Source: Treponema sp. | GTDB taxonomy: Bacteria > Spirochaetota > Spirochaetia > Treponematales > Treponemataceae | Reading direction: 5' to 3' | Length of the DNA stretch: 64,000 bases | Assembly (NCBI GenBank): GCA_017446265.1 | Contig: JAFSRD010000020.1 | Location: 28,233 to 92,232, forward strand | Shown here: piece by piece, positions 43,443-52,966 of the stretch | How positions within the stretch are numbered: the stretch's first letter is position 1 | Layout of the letters: each line of letters opens with the position of its first letter | The notes under the pieces: model-generated | The model's database searches: none | What the model was told of the DNA's origin: nothing | What the model saw: only the letters and a program-made list of their open reading frames with translations | Position numbers and translations under genes: made by a program

Positions 43443-44327
43443 TCAATTATTTGCGCTACGCTCGACAATTGACACATCAAGCTTGTTGTATGGAATTGAA
43501 ATATGTGCTTCGTCGAACACTTTCTTGATTGCGACAAATGTTTCGTTCTTTGCAGCAAGAAAGTCAGTTTTATTGAACCAGACTGCAAGCGTCAAGTTTA
43601 TGCCGCTTTCGCCAAAGCCGTCAAACCACGCGGCAGGAGCGGGGTCCGTCAATATTGTCGGGCAGAGCGCGGGCGCTTTTTTGAGCGTGTCAAGAGCTGT
43701 CTGCATGTCTGTGTCATAGCTCACCGAAACCGCAATTGTCAATCTGCGTTGTGAAAAAAACGATGTGTTTATTAAATTTGAATTGATGATTGACGAGTTT
43801 GGAACGCGCACAAGCTGATTGTTCGGTGTGTGAATTTTTACTGAAAGCAAGCCAACTGAATCGACCGTTCCTGTCTCGCCACCGACTGTAATAAGGTCGC
43901 CCACTTTCATAATCCCTTCGCCAAGTACAAAGATGCCGCTTATTAAGTTGCTCACGGACGTTTGCGCTGCAAAGCCGAGCGCAACGCCTGCAATGCCCGC
44001 AGCTCCCCACACGGCAGAAAGTTTTATGCCAAACATGCTCAATATGTACATAACGATGATAATGTAAAATGCGTAGTTAAATATTTTTTTAATAAGCATG
44101 TACCGCTGTGGCGTCATTTTGTCGTTACGTATTTTACGCACTGCGCGCATGATAAGGCGGTAAACAATCCATAAAATGAGCAGTACGACGAGAGCGCTGA
44201 TTAATTTAAAAAGATTGTCCCACGTTAAAAATGATTTGAACCATATGCGAAATGTGTTTGTTGATTCAACTACCACGTGATGTGCCGCTTCGGTAACTGA
44301 ATGCGCTGTATCTGTTGTTTCGTTCAT
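43443..44327 (-). CDS. mscS: Small-conductance mechanosensitive channel
   Basis: 294 residues. Three membrane helices (about 45-65, 85-105, 110-140) with the pore helix SVWGAAGIAGVALGFAAQTSVSNLISGIFVLGEG carrying the Gly/Ala packing pattern, then the MscS beta domain (VGDLITVGGETGTVDSVGLLSVKIHTPNNQLVRVPNS). It opens under membrane tension and releases solutes on osmotic down-shock. ATG 44327 has AGGA upstream; an in-frame codon 12 residues earlier lies inside nth. It follows nth by 11 bp and is the last gene of the metK operon. Confidence 0.93.
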   Translation of the reverse strand: MNETTDTAHSVTEAAHHVVVESTNTFRIWFKSFLTWDNLFKLISALVVLLILWIVYRLIMRAVRKIRNDKMTPQRYMLIKKIFNYAFYIIIVMYILSMFGIKLSAVWGAAGIAGVALGFAAQTSVSNLISGIFVLGEGIMKVGDLITVGGETGTVDSVGLLSVKIHTPNNQLVRVPNSSIINSNLINTSFFSQRRLTIAVSVSYDTDMQTALDTLKKAPALCPTILTDPAPAAWFDGFGESGINLTLAVWFNKTDFLAAKNETFVAIKKVFDEAHISIPYNKLDVSIVERSANN

Positions 44328-44338
44328 CTTATAATTTC

Positions 44339-44995
44339 CTATTCGCGCTCGTTGCGCTTGCATATGTCATTTATGAAACATGTGTCGCAGTGCGGATTTC
44401 GCGCAGTGCACACATACCGTCCATGCAGAATAAGCCAGTGATGCGCGTGATTCATGTATTTTGGGGGAATGCGTGCAACAAGGCTCTCTTCAACTTCTAC
44501 AGGCGTGGCGCCTTCTGCAAGCCCTATTTTTGGGCAAATGCGCAAAAGGTGCGTGTCTACAGGCATTGTCGGCTCGCCCCACACCACATTGAGCACTACA
44601 TTCGCTGTTTTTCGTCCAACACCCGGCAGAGTCATAAGTTCTTCGCGCGTATGCGGCACTTCGCTGTTAAAATTATTAATTAATAATTCACTCAATGCGA
44701 TGATATGCTTTGCCTTTGCGTGATATAAGCCTATGGAGCGAATGTACTGCTCAAGTTTTTTGTGTCCGAGCGCAATCATTTTTTTGGGCGTGTCTGCAAC
44801 TTTGTACAGCGATTCGGTTGCTGCATTTACGCTTTTGTCAGTTGCTTGCGCGGAAAGCACCACAGAGACGAGCAATGTGTATGCGTTTTTCCATTGCAAC
44901 TCAGACTTTGGGTCTGGATTCTGTTTTTTAAAGCGATTGAAGACAGTGTTGATTTCTTGTTTTGTTAAAAGTTCCACAAGACAACACCGTGCCAT
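44339..44995 (-). CDS. nth: Endonuclease III (DNA glycosylase/AP lyase)
   Basis: 218 residues. Removes oxidised pyrimidines and cuts AP sites. The helix-hairpin-helix LPGVGRKTANVV with Lys129, the catalytic Asp147 in PVDTHLLR, and a 4Fe-4S cluster Cys196-x6-Cys203-x2-Cys206-x5-Cys212 are all intact. Its ATG overlaps the metK stop (TAATG), giving translational coupling. No other repair gene is beside it. Confidence 0.96.
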   Translation of the reverse strand: MARCCLVELLTKQEINTVFNRFKKQNPDPKSELQWKNAYTLLVSVVLSAQATDKSVNAATESLYKVADTPKKMIALGHKKLEQYIRSIGLYHAKAKHIIALSELLINNFNSEVPHTREELMTLPGVGRKTANVVLNVVWGEPTMPVDTHLLRICPKIGLAEGATPVEVEESLVARIPPKYMNHAHHWLILHGRYVCTARNPHCDTCFINDICKRNERE

Positions 44996-46164
44996 TACTT
45001 GATTGCGTTTTTAAGCGCATCTGCTTTGTCTGTTTTTTCCCAGCTGAATTCATTGCGCCCAAAATGACCGTAATTTGATGTTGCTCGATAAATCGGACGT
45101 TTCAAGTCGAGCGTTTTTACGATTCCAGAAGGCGTGCAGTCAAATACTGCTTTTACCGCAGCCACAATCTTTTCAGCTGGAACTTTCCCCGTGCCAAATG
45201 TGTCTATCATAATTGAAACGGGGAACGGCACGCCTATTGCATAGGCAAGTTGCACTTCTGCGCGTTCTGCAAGCTCGGCGGCTACGATATTTTTTGCAAT
45301 ATAACGCGCCATGTACGCTGCGCTCCTGTCTACTTTTGATGGGTCTTTGCCGCTGAACGAGCCGCCGCCATGCCGCCCCATGCCGCCATACGTGTCTACG
45401 ATGATTTTGCGTCCTGTCAGTCCAGAGTCACCTTGCGGACCGCCTGTAACAAATCGTCCTGTCGGGTTGATGAAATAGTTTGTATTTGCGTCGAGCAGAC
45501 CGGTAGGCGCAAGAATTGGTTTAATAATTTTTTCGATGATTGTCTGCTGGACTTCATCGTGCGTAACATCGGGATTGTGCTGATGAGAGATGACGACAGC
45601 ATTGATTCGCACCGGCTTGTGACCTTCATATTCAATTGTCACTTGTCCTTTTGCATCGGGGCGGAGCCAGGCAATTGTTTTGTCTTTGCGCAGCTTTGTT
45701 GCATAGCGCAAAAGGTTGTGCGCATACATAATCGGCGCGGGCATAAGTTCAGGTGTTTCATTGCACGCGAAGCCGAACATCATGCCTTGGTCGCCCGCAC
45801 CCTGCTGTCCGCTGTATTCTTTAAGTCCTTTTCCCACTACACCTTGATTGATGTCGGGCGACTGCTTGTGAATAGTGTTGAGCACTGCCATTGAATTGTA
45901 GTCAAGCCCGTACGACGCGTCTGTATAGCCTATATCTTTTGCAACGGCGCGTGCAATTTCTTCTACATCAAGTGCTGCACCTGTTGTGATTTCTCCACCA
46001 ATAAGCACCATGCCTGTTGTGGCAAATGCCTCGCACGCAACGTGGCTTTCTGTGTCTTGCGCAAGGCATGCGTCAAGCACTGCATCAGAAATTTGGTCGC
46101 ACACTTTGTCAGGATGCCCTTCTCCAACAGACTCTGATGTAAAAAGATAGTGCTCGTTGTCCAT
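44995..46164 (-). CDS. metK: S-adenosylmethionine synthase
   Basis: 389 residues. Makes SAM from methionine and ATP. Key phrases are [85 protein letters not shown]. The start is ATG 46164 with GGAG 9 bp upstream; an in-frame TTG at 46179 overlaps that site. First gene of metK-nth-mscS, with a good promoter at 46249-46221 and an inverted repeat in the leader. The leader is only about 50 nt, too short for a known SAM riboswitch. Confidence 0.97.
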   Translation of the reverse strand: MDNEHYLFTSESVGEGHPDKVCDQISDAVLDACLAQDTESHVACEAFATTGMVLIGGEITTGAALDVEEIARAVAKDIGYTDASYGLDYNSMAVLNTIHKQSPDINQGVVGKGLKEYSGQQGAGDQGMMFGFACNETPELMPAPIMYAHNLLRYATKLRKDKTIAWLRPDAKGQVTIEYEGHKPVRINAVVISHQHNPDVTHDEVQQTIIEKIIKPILAPTGLLDANTNYFINPTGRFVTGGPQGDSGLTGRKIIVDTYGGMGRHGGGSFSGKDPSKVDRSAAYMARYIAKNIVAAELAERAEVQLAYAIGVPFPVSIMIDTFGTGKVPAEKIVAAVKAVFDCTPSGIVKTLDLKRPIYRATSNYGHFGRNEFSWEKTDKADALKNAIK

Positions 46165-46194
46165 TAATATACACTCCAAATAAACACGAGTAAT

Positions 46195-46249
46195 TAAACA
46201 GTTGTTTACTATTTGTTAAAAATATAGTATATTTAAATTAAATTGGCAA
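46195..46249 (-). promoter_or_regulatory. Promoter and inverted repeat upstream of metK
   Basis: On the minus strand TTGCCA (46249-46244), exactly 17 bp, TATATT (46226-46221). Just downstream is TAAACA-GT-TGTTTA (46195-46208), a perfect 6-2-6 inverted repeat at the predicted transcript start, well placed for a repressor. The same 113-bp interval must also drive the CBM48 gene on the other strand. Confidence 0.5.
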
Positions 46250-46277
46250 TACAGTTGTTTATAGAGAAGGAGGACAT

Positions 46278-46592
46278 ATGGCTTTGAAAAAGACGTTTTC
46301 GAAAGACGGAAAGAAGTGCAATGTTACGTTTTTCGTTTCAGCAGAAGCAGCAAACGGCGCAAAAACAATCAACGTAGCCGGCGATTTCAACAGCTGGAGC
46401 AGTACGGAAACGCCGCTCAAAAAAGACAAAGACGGTTCATTCTCAGTAAAACTTACGCTTGAAGCAGATAAAGAATACCAGTTTCGCTACCTTGTTGATG
46501 GTCACCGTTGGGAAAACGATTGGAACGCTGATAAATATATTCCTGCGCCGTATTCAAACGCAGACAACTCTGTTGTAGTGACAAAAAAATAA
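46278..46592 (+). CDS. Stand-alone CBM48 (glycogen-binding-domain) protein
   Basis: 104 residues made of one early-set / CBM48 domain: VTFFVSAEAANGAKTINVAGDFNSWSSTETPLKK, GSFSVKLTLEADKEYQFRYLVDG, WENDWNADKYIPAPYSNADNSVVV. These are the conserved carbohydrate-binding strands found at the N-terminus of glycogen-branching enzymes and in AMP-kinase beta subunits. There is no catalytic domain and no signal peptide. AAGGAGG gives a strong ribosome site. It converges head-on with ftsK with no gap. Proposed role: glycogen or starch binding adaptor in the cytosol, by inference from the fold. Confidence 0.88.
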   Translation: MALKKTFSKDGKKCNVTFFVSAEAANGAKTINVAGDFNSWSSTETPLKKDKDGSFSVKLTLEADKEYQFRYLVDGHRWENDWNADKYIPAPYSNADNSVVVTKK

Positions 46593-49313
46593 TTACGGCA
46601 TGTGAATGATTTCGCGCGGTTTTGAACCGTTCGCAGGTCCTACAATGCCGCGTGCTTCCATGTCTTCAACTAACCGTGCCGCACGATTGTATCCGATTTT
46701 CAATCTGCGCTGAATGTACGATGCCGATGCTTTTCCTGCCTGCATTACAATTTCGAGCGCGTTATTGTACAAGGGGTCTTCACCTCCGCCAAACAAGCTC
46801 GGCTCATCTGTTTCATCATCATCTGCGACAAATACTTCATCTTCAATGTAGTCTGGCTCGTCATATTTTTTCACGTGCTCAACAACGTCTTCGACTTCTT
46901 TGTCGCTTACGAGTGTGCCTTGTATACGCACGGGGAATGGATCTGTCGCGCTTGCATAGAGCATGTCACCACGCCCTAATAATTTTTCTGCGCCTACTTG
47001 GTCAACGATAATGCGGCTGTCCATTTTTGAAGCAACCATAAACGCAATGCGGCTCGGAATATTTGCTTTTATCAACCCAGTGATGACATCAATTGACGGA
47101 CGCTGCGTGGCAAGTACCAGATGAATTCCAATAGCGCGGCTCATTGCGGCAAGTCGTGCAACAGTTGATTCAAGCTCTTTTCCCGTCGTTGCCATCAAAT
47201 CTGCAAACTCGTCAATGATGATGACGATGTATGGCAGCTTTTCTGTGGCAATGTGTTTTTCTGCAATCTTCTTGTTGTAGCTTGCTATGTCGCGGCAGCC
47301 GAGACTGTCGAGCAACGCATAACGGCGCTCCATTTCGCACAGCGCCCATTGCAGCGCTTGGAACGCTTTTTTTGATTCGGTAACGACGGGCACGAGCAAA
47401 TGCGGAATGTCGTTGTACAATTTGAGTTCGACGATTTTTGGGTCAATCAATATCAATTTTACTTCTTGTGGCGAACGCTTGTACAGGATTGACAAAATCA
47501 TGCTGTTTACACATACAGACTTGCCGCTTCCTGTTGCACCTGCAATGAGCAAATGCGGCATTTTTACTAAATCGATAATCTGCGGTTTGCCAAGAATGTC
47601 TTTGCCAAGAATGACGGGCACTGCCATCTTCTTGTATTCACTCATATCTTTTTCAATGATTTCGCGGAAGCTGACAATGCTGCGGTTTTTGTTTGGAATC
47701 TCTATGCCTACTGCTTGCTTGCCTGGAATTGGAGCTACAATGCGCACGCTGCTTGCTGCAAGCCGAAGCGCAATATTGTCTTGCAGTGCAGCTATTTTGC
47801 TGAGTTTTACACCAGGCGCAGGAAGTATTTCAAACATAGTGACGACAGGTCCTTTTTTTATGCCGATGACATCAGCTTCAATGTTGAATTCGTTGAGCGT
47901 TTCTTTAAGCTGCGCAGACGCATCTTTTGTCGCGTTGTCTATAATCCAGTACTGGTCGTCTTCGTATGCAGTTAATAAATCTGTGGGAACTTTATACGGT
48001 CCTTTCGGCTTCGCTTTTTTTACCGGCGGCAGTGATTCGTGTGTTGACGGGAAAACTTCCCCTTGTTTGTTTGATTCTAGCTTGTTTGCTTGTTCTGCAA
48101 GCGATTGCTGTGGCTGCATATTTGGTAGATTTTTACGTACATCTTTATCCATGTCTGCAAAGACATCGCCTGCAAATGAGAATGATGTTCCGTTCATCTC
48201 ATAGTGCGGCATGTCGCTTTCTAACTCTTGTAAGTCGTCATTCTCCGCGTCATCTTCAAAATCGCTTTCTTCAAGTTGTGCGTCATCATCAATGTCTGAA
48301 AGTTCTGCATATTCATGCAATTCTGATGCTGCAGAATAGTCAGGTGGCGCATTGTAGTTTTGCGTTGTATCGTAATCAGTGATTTTTGAGAGCGCATCGT
48401 CGTAATATTCGTTTTGTACCGATGTTTCCTCGTTTATGTCAATATCAAAAAAATCAGGGTCGAGCGCGGGCTGTTCGTCTTCGTCAGTCTGTTGCAGCGT
48501 AAGAGCAGGTTCTGTGCCAGGAAATGTTTCGGCAGGCGTTGCTTCTTGTGCGGGGAATTCTGACCACGTAAGTTCATCGTCTTCGTCGAGTGAAGTGAGC
48601 GCAGAGTATTCTTCTTCAGAGATAATGGCGTCTGGATTTTTTTGCGTCTCGTTTTCGTAGTCAAAGATATTGTCAAACGCTTTATCAATTTTTTCAGATG
48701 CATCTGGCTGCTGGGCATCTGGCTCTTGCACGTCATGTTGCTGCGTGTCGGGAGCGCGGACAATTTGTTCTGTATATGAACTTTGGCGCTGTGCAATTTG
48801 TGCTTCGTCTGTGTCGATAGGCAACTCGTCAAAATCTAACTCTCTTTCGTGCAGCCTGCTTGTATGCTTTTGCCTCTGCGTGATTTTATCTGCAATCATG
48901 CCTGCGCCGAGCAGTTCAATGACAATGAGCATTGCGCCGACTATTATAGTCACGCTTATTTTTATAGCTGTATAATCGCTGCTGCCAAACGCAAGAATAG
49001 ATTTGCAGATGTTTTCAGTAATGACTGCGGTAAAAAATGGCACAACAGCAGTGAGTAGACGCATTGCCTTTCGCGCAGACCAGTTGAGAGAAAAGCACGT
49101 CATTGCTGCAATGAGCAAAAACAGCGGAATAAGCGCGCTTGAAAACCCATAGACTGTGGCAAGCATGTTGCCGAGTGAAAAAAGCATGTTGCCTTGCCTC
49201 GTGCTGAATGTGCCAAAATTGAGCAGCTGAAACATGAGTGCAATAGTGAAAAAAGCGGCAAGCAGCAATAATAATGCGCCGGCGGCATAGAGAACTTTGT
49301 GAGCGCGTTTCAT
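46593..49313 (-). CDS. ftsK: DNA translocase FtsK/SpoIIIE
   Basis: 906 residues. Four N-terminal membrane helices (about 6-30, 42-72, 83-108, 115-140), a long acidic low-complexity linker (about 155-430, rich in Asp/Glu/Gln, with repeats such as DAQQPDA), then the RecA-like motor with Walker A GATGSGKSV (Lys598) and Walker B IIIDEFADLM, and the C-terminal gamma winged helix (NALEIVMQAGKASASYIQRRLKIGYNRAARLVEDMEARGIVG). It pumps the chromosome through the closing septum. It ends directly against the CBM48 gene and is divergent from the Wzi-like gene. Confidence 0.96.
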   Translation of the reverse strand: MKRAHKVLYAAGALLLLLAAFFTIALMFQLLNFGTFSTRQGNMLFSLGNMLATVYGFSSALIPLFLLIAAMTCFSLNWSARKAMRLLTAVVPFFTAVITENICKSILAFGSSDYTAIKISVTIIVGAMLIVIELLGAGMIADKITQRQKHTSRLHERELDFDELPIDTDEAQIAQRQSSYTEQIVRAPDTQQHDVQEPDAQQPDASEKIDKAFDNIFDYENETQKNPDAIISEEEYSALTSLDEDDELTWSEFPAQEATPAETFPGTEPALTLQQTDEDEQPALDPDFFDIDINEETSVQNEYYDDALSKITDYDTTQNYNAPPDYSAASELHEYAELSDIDDDAQLEESDFEDDAENDDLQELESDMPHYEMNGTSFSFAGDVFADMDKDVRKNLPNMQPQQSLAEQANKLESNKQGEVFPSTHESLPPVKKAKPKGPYKVPTDLLTAYEDDQYWIIDNATKDASAQLKETLNEFNIEADVIGIKKGPVVTMFEILPAPGVKLSKIAALQDNIALRLAASSVRIVAPIPGKQAVGIEIPNKNRSIVSFREIIEKDMSEYKKMAVPVILGKDILGKPQIIDLVKMPHLLIAGATGSGKSVCVNSMILSILYKRSPQEVKLILIDPKIVELKLYNDIPHLLVPVVTESKKAFQALQWALCEMERRYALLDSLGCRDIASYNKKIAEKHIATEKLPYIVIIIDEFADLMATTGKELESTVARLAAMSRAIGIHLVLATQRPSIDVITGLIKANIPSRIAFMVASKMDSRIIVDQVGAEKLLGRGDMLYASATDPFPVRIQGTLVSDKEVEDVVEHVKKYDEPDYIEDEVFVADDDETDEPSLFGGGEDPLYNNALEIVMQAGKASASYIQRRLKIGYNRAARLVEDMEARGIVGPANGSKPREIIHMP

Positions 49314-49426
49314 CGAATTTCCTTACGTGTTCTATTCATTATCGGCATAGTATGCGGCATGTTTTAGTAGAAAAGTTTATGCATTTAAGGTATAATGCTC
49401 TTAACAAAATTATCAATGAGGATAGC

Positions 49427-51337
49427 ATGAAGCGATTTTTGGGTTCAATTGTTTTGATTTTATTATTAACAACGGGAATGTCACTTGCTGCCCAGACGCA
49501 TGTCTCTGTGCCGGTAGACAGCAAAGTATACGATATTATCAATAAGGCGACATTGCGCGGTCTTTGTGCGCCGCTTCCTGCCATTAAACCGTATCCTGAA
49601 AATGTTGTCGCTGACGTAATCAATGAAATTTTTGCTGCGTCAGATGCATCTGAAAAACGGCTGTTGTCAAGAGCAGAAGAGCAGATTTTGCGCGAGGCGC
49701 TTGAACAATTTCAAAGAAAGCGCGGATTAGATGTGTTGCGTGGCGGCTATTATTTTGAAGGCAAGGGAAAAGTTCGTACAACGCTCGACGTAGCTTTAAA
49801 AATAGACTCGTTTGTCTCTGGTGGCATTTATAATAATCGCAGCGATAATCAATGGGGCATGTGGATTACTCCAACGCTTTCATTGCGTGGTGATTTAGGC
49901 AAATATCTTTCTTACGATTTCAATATTTTTGGCAATATGTCGAGAGCAGTTTTAAAGCCGCTTGGAGAATACGAAATAGGCAGATGGTGGTACACGCAAA
50001 ATGTTGACGGGGCAAATGCGAGAAATATAAAATCATTCGCAAATAAAGCGTTTTTTCCTTTTTCATACCACAAGCAGTGGGACGGCTCAATATGGCATCT
50101 TGCTGATTTATCTGCGAGCGGGCTTGAAGGCTGGTGTGACAAACTCGGTGTCGGATTCGGCATACTTTCAGAAATTGATTTGAGCTTTTTTGACAGCAGG
50201 GTGTTTCTTCGTTTCGGACGAATAAAGCGCGAGTGGGCTGCAATGGACGAAGGGGCAAGCCTCGTACTTAACAAAAATGCGCGGCCATTCATAGCTGTTG
50301 AATTAGCGGCAACGCCTGTCAGGTGGTTTACGCTTTCTGCCCTTACGGGTGTGCTTGAATATCCGAACAGCGCATATATAGTTGGCAATGTCTATAACAG
50401 CAAAAAAGATTATACGACATATTCAAACGACATGTTTTTCCAAAATGCATACTCAGCAGCAATGCTTGAACTTAATTTTAAATATGTTCATTTTGATTTT
50501 GGTACGACGGCCGTGTGGCCAAAACGGTTTGACCTCGGTTACATGCATCCGCTTATGAACAAGGTGATTTACCAGAATAATATCGGTGACAATGACAATC
50601 TTGCGCTGTTTACAAATCTGAAACTTTCGTATCCAGGCATTGGCTCTGTGTGGGCATCGTTGTTTCTTGATGAATTTGTTGGGCTTAATAGAACGACAGG
50701 CTTGTTCGGTGATTTTATTCACGCAACACGCAACATGTATGCAACGCAGGTGGGCATGAAAGCGAATTTTCCATGGCTGCCGTTTACAACTGTTTCGTTG
50801 CGGTACACAAAAATCGAGCCGTTCTGCTACACGCACCACGGAATCAACTATACATGGTACACGCATTATATTTCAGAGGCGTATATGAATTCTGGCGAAA
50901 GCATTGGCTACTACCTTCCGCCAAACTCTGATGAAGTTCTCGTGCGCTTTGATTCGCAGTTTTTTCCACGCGTCTGTGCGCATTTTGAATATCAGTTTGT
51001 GCGGCACGGCGCAGAGCACGGCAGGCAGGCAGTAAAAGGAAGTTCGCTATATTCTGAGTTGACGCCACATGGGCGCGATGATTTGCGTAAATATTTTTTG
51101 CACGATGGCGCGTACCAATGGTTTCACATTGTAAAGTTCGGGGCAGATTGGAATCTCAAACAGTTTAAAGCGCCGCTCACTGTTTATGCGAACATCGGAT
51201 TTGTGTACAGCTATTACACAGTGATAGACGGAACGCCTAATGACAACAAAAAACACCCGTATCACATAGCAAACACGAGTGAGTATCCGACAGAATTCGG
51301 AGCAATCATCTCTGGTGGTGTGAAAGTGTGGTTCTAA
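49427..51337 (+). CDS. Outer-membrane beta-barrel protein, capsule-assembly Wzi-like
   Basis: 636 residues with a signal peptide (1-21, ending SLAAQ). An N-terminal helical part (25-115) precedes a long series of alternating beta strands ending in Phe (VKVWF), the usual outer-membrane barrel signature. Phrases NQWGMWITPTLSLRGDLGKY, VFLRFGRIKREWAAMDEGASLVLNKNARPFIAVEL and TALW-like strands resemble Wzi-family proteins, but it is longer than Wzi and the match is by eye. GAGGA precedes the ATG, and TATAAT at 49391-49396 is a good -10 with a weak -35. No polysaccharide genes are next to it. Confidence 0.7.
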   Translation: MKRFLGSIVLILLLTTGMSLAAQTHVSVPVDSKVYDIINKATLRGLCAPLPAIKPYPENVVADVINEIFAASDASEKRLLSRAEEQILREALEQFQRKRGLDVLRGGYYFEGKGKVRTTLDVALKIDSFVSGGIYNNRSDNQWGMWITPTLSLRGDLGKYLSYDFNIFGNMSRAVLKPLGEYEIGRWWYTQNVDGANARNIKSFANKAFFPFSYHKQWDGSIWHLADLSASGLEGWCDKLGVGFGILSEIDLSFFDSRVFLRFGRIKREWAAMDEGASLVLNKNARPFIAVELAATPVRWFTLSALTGVLEYPNSAYIVGNVYNSKKDYTTYSNDMFFQNAYSAAMLELNFKYVHFDFGTTAVWPKRFDLGYMHPLMNKVIYQNNIGDNDNLALFTNLKLSYPGIGSVWASLFLDEFVGLNRTTGLFGDFIHATRNMYATQVGMKANFPWLPFTTVSLRYTKIEPFCYTHHGINYTWYTHYISEAYMNSGESIGYYLPPNSDEVLVRFDSQFFPRVCAHFEYQFVRHGAEHGRQAVKGSSLYSELTPHGRDDLRKYFLHDGAYQWFHIVKFGADWNLKQFKAPLTVYANIGFVYSYYTVIDGTPNDNKKHPYHIANTSEYPTEFGAIISGGVKVWF

Positions 51338-51355
51338 AATTTTTCATGCAAAAAC

Positions 51356-51383
51356 TTGACAATCTTTGATGATGTTGTATCAT
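51356..51383 (+). promoter_or_regulatory. Promoter of the glycerol operon
   Basis: Perfect TTGACA (51356-51361), 16 bp, TATCAT (51378-51383). ATGAT (about 51369-51373) and ATCAT (51379-51383) form an inverted repeat over the -10, a possible operator. Confidence 0.55.
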
Positions 51384-51419
51384 AAAAATATGACGTCGTT
51401 GTAAGGCAGGAGGGTGGCT

Positions 51420-52919
51420 ATGCCAGAGAAGAAATATATTATTGCACTTGATCAAGGTACAACGTCGTCACGTGCAATCGTGTTTGACAAACAGGCGAAT
51501 AAAGTTGCAAGCGCGCAGCAGGAATTCAAGCAATATTATCCAAAGCCTGGGTGGGTTGAACATGATGCGGAAGAAATTTTTTTGTGCCAGCTTGCTGTAT
51601 TGAAAGAAGCGGTAATTGAAGCGCATATTGCAGAAAGCGAAGTTGCGGCGGTGGGCATTACAAATCAGCGCGAAACAGTCGTCATATGGGACAGAGAGAC
51701 GGGGAAACCTGTGTACCACGCAATCGTGTGGCAATGCCGCAGAACTGCCGAGCTTGCGGATGAATTGATAATGGCGGGGCACGGTGATGCTGTTCGTGCA
51801 AAGACGGGGCTGCTTCCCGACGCATATTTTTCAGGTACAAAAATCAAGTGGATTTTAGACAACGTGCCCGGCGTTCGTTCGCGCGCGGAAAAAGGCGAGC
51901 TGCTTGCAGGCACCATAGACACATGGCTCATTTGGCGGCTCTCCGATGGCAAGTGCCACGTAACTGACTACACGAATGCGTGTCGTACTATGCTCTACAA
52001 TATTCATACACTTGAATGGGACGACGACTTGCTGCAGCTGCTCAACATTCCGCGCGCGTTGCTTCCCGAAGTAAAAGATTCTTCGTGCGTGTACACGACC
52101 ACTGACAAAAGCATCTGCGGTTTTGAAGCGCCTATTGCTTCTGCAATAGGCGACCAGCAGGCAGCGCTTTTTGGACAAGGCTGTTTTAATCCCGGCGAAA
52201 CGAAATCAACATATGGCACGGGCTGCTTTATGCTTATGAACACAGGCACAAAACCTGTTGCATCTGCGCATAAACTGCTCACCACGATTGCGCTTGGCAT
52301 GAACGGCAAAGTGACGTATGCGCTTGAGGGCAGCGTGTTTATTGGCGGCGCACTTGTAAAATGGTTGCGCGACGAGCTTGGGCTTATTAAAAATGCGCAC
52401 GAGTGCGACATCCTCGCAGAAACGGTGCCTGACTCAAACGGTACAATCATTGTGCCTGCGTTTACGGGACTTGGCGCGCCGTATTGGGACTCATATGCGC
52501 GTGGAACAATTGTCGGGCTCACTCGTGGCGTTAATAAATCGCACCTGTGCCGCGCCGCCCTTGAAGCGATTGCGTATCAGGTAAAGGATGAGCTTGAATG
52601 CATGAAAGATGATGCAGGCTTTGATATTCCATCTGTAAAAGTTGACGGCGGCGCGTGTGTGAGCGACGTGATGATGCAGTTCCAGTCTGACATCCTTAAT
52701 ACGCCTGTGTATCGCCCGAAAAATGTTGAGACAACAGTAACCGGTGCGGCGTTTCTTGCAGGACTTGCAGTTGGATTTTGGCGCGATAAAAATAGCGTGC
52801 TCGACTTTTGGAAAATTGACAATATTTTTACGCCGGAGATGGAGAGCTCAAAACGCGATGAACTGTATGCGCAGTGGAAACGGGCTATTGAGCGTGCAAG
52901 AAACTGGGCTGAAAAATAA
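51420..52919 (+). CDS. glpK: Glycerol kinase
   Basis: 499 residues. Phosphorylates glycerol with ATP. FGGY-family signatures: [15 protein letters not shown] at the start, [31 protein letters not shown], the [12 protein letters not shown] ATP-site, [12 protein letters not shown], and [17 protein letters not shown] near the end. ATG 51420 lies 5-6 bp after CAGGAGGG; a GTG at 51414 inside that site is less likely. First gene of a four-gene operon (glpK, GlpA-type dehydrogenase, FAD/NAD oxidoreductase, DUF1667) for glycerol breakdown to dihydroxyacetone phosphate. Confidence 0.97.
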   Translation: [499 protein letters not shown]

Positions 52920-52966
52920 TTATTAATTTGAATCAGAAAGATATAGTGATTTGCGGCGGAGGCAAA

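Noticed and set aside
46165..46214. SAM riboswitch before metK
   Set aside because: The predicted leader is about 50 nt, too short for known SAM aptamers, and no matching stems were found.
49274..49426. Longer N-terminus of the Wzi-like protein
   Set aside because: It overlaps the start of ftsK on the other strand and lacks a signal peptide at its own start; the signal peptide begins at ATG 49427 behind GAGGA.
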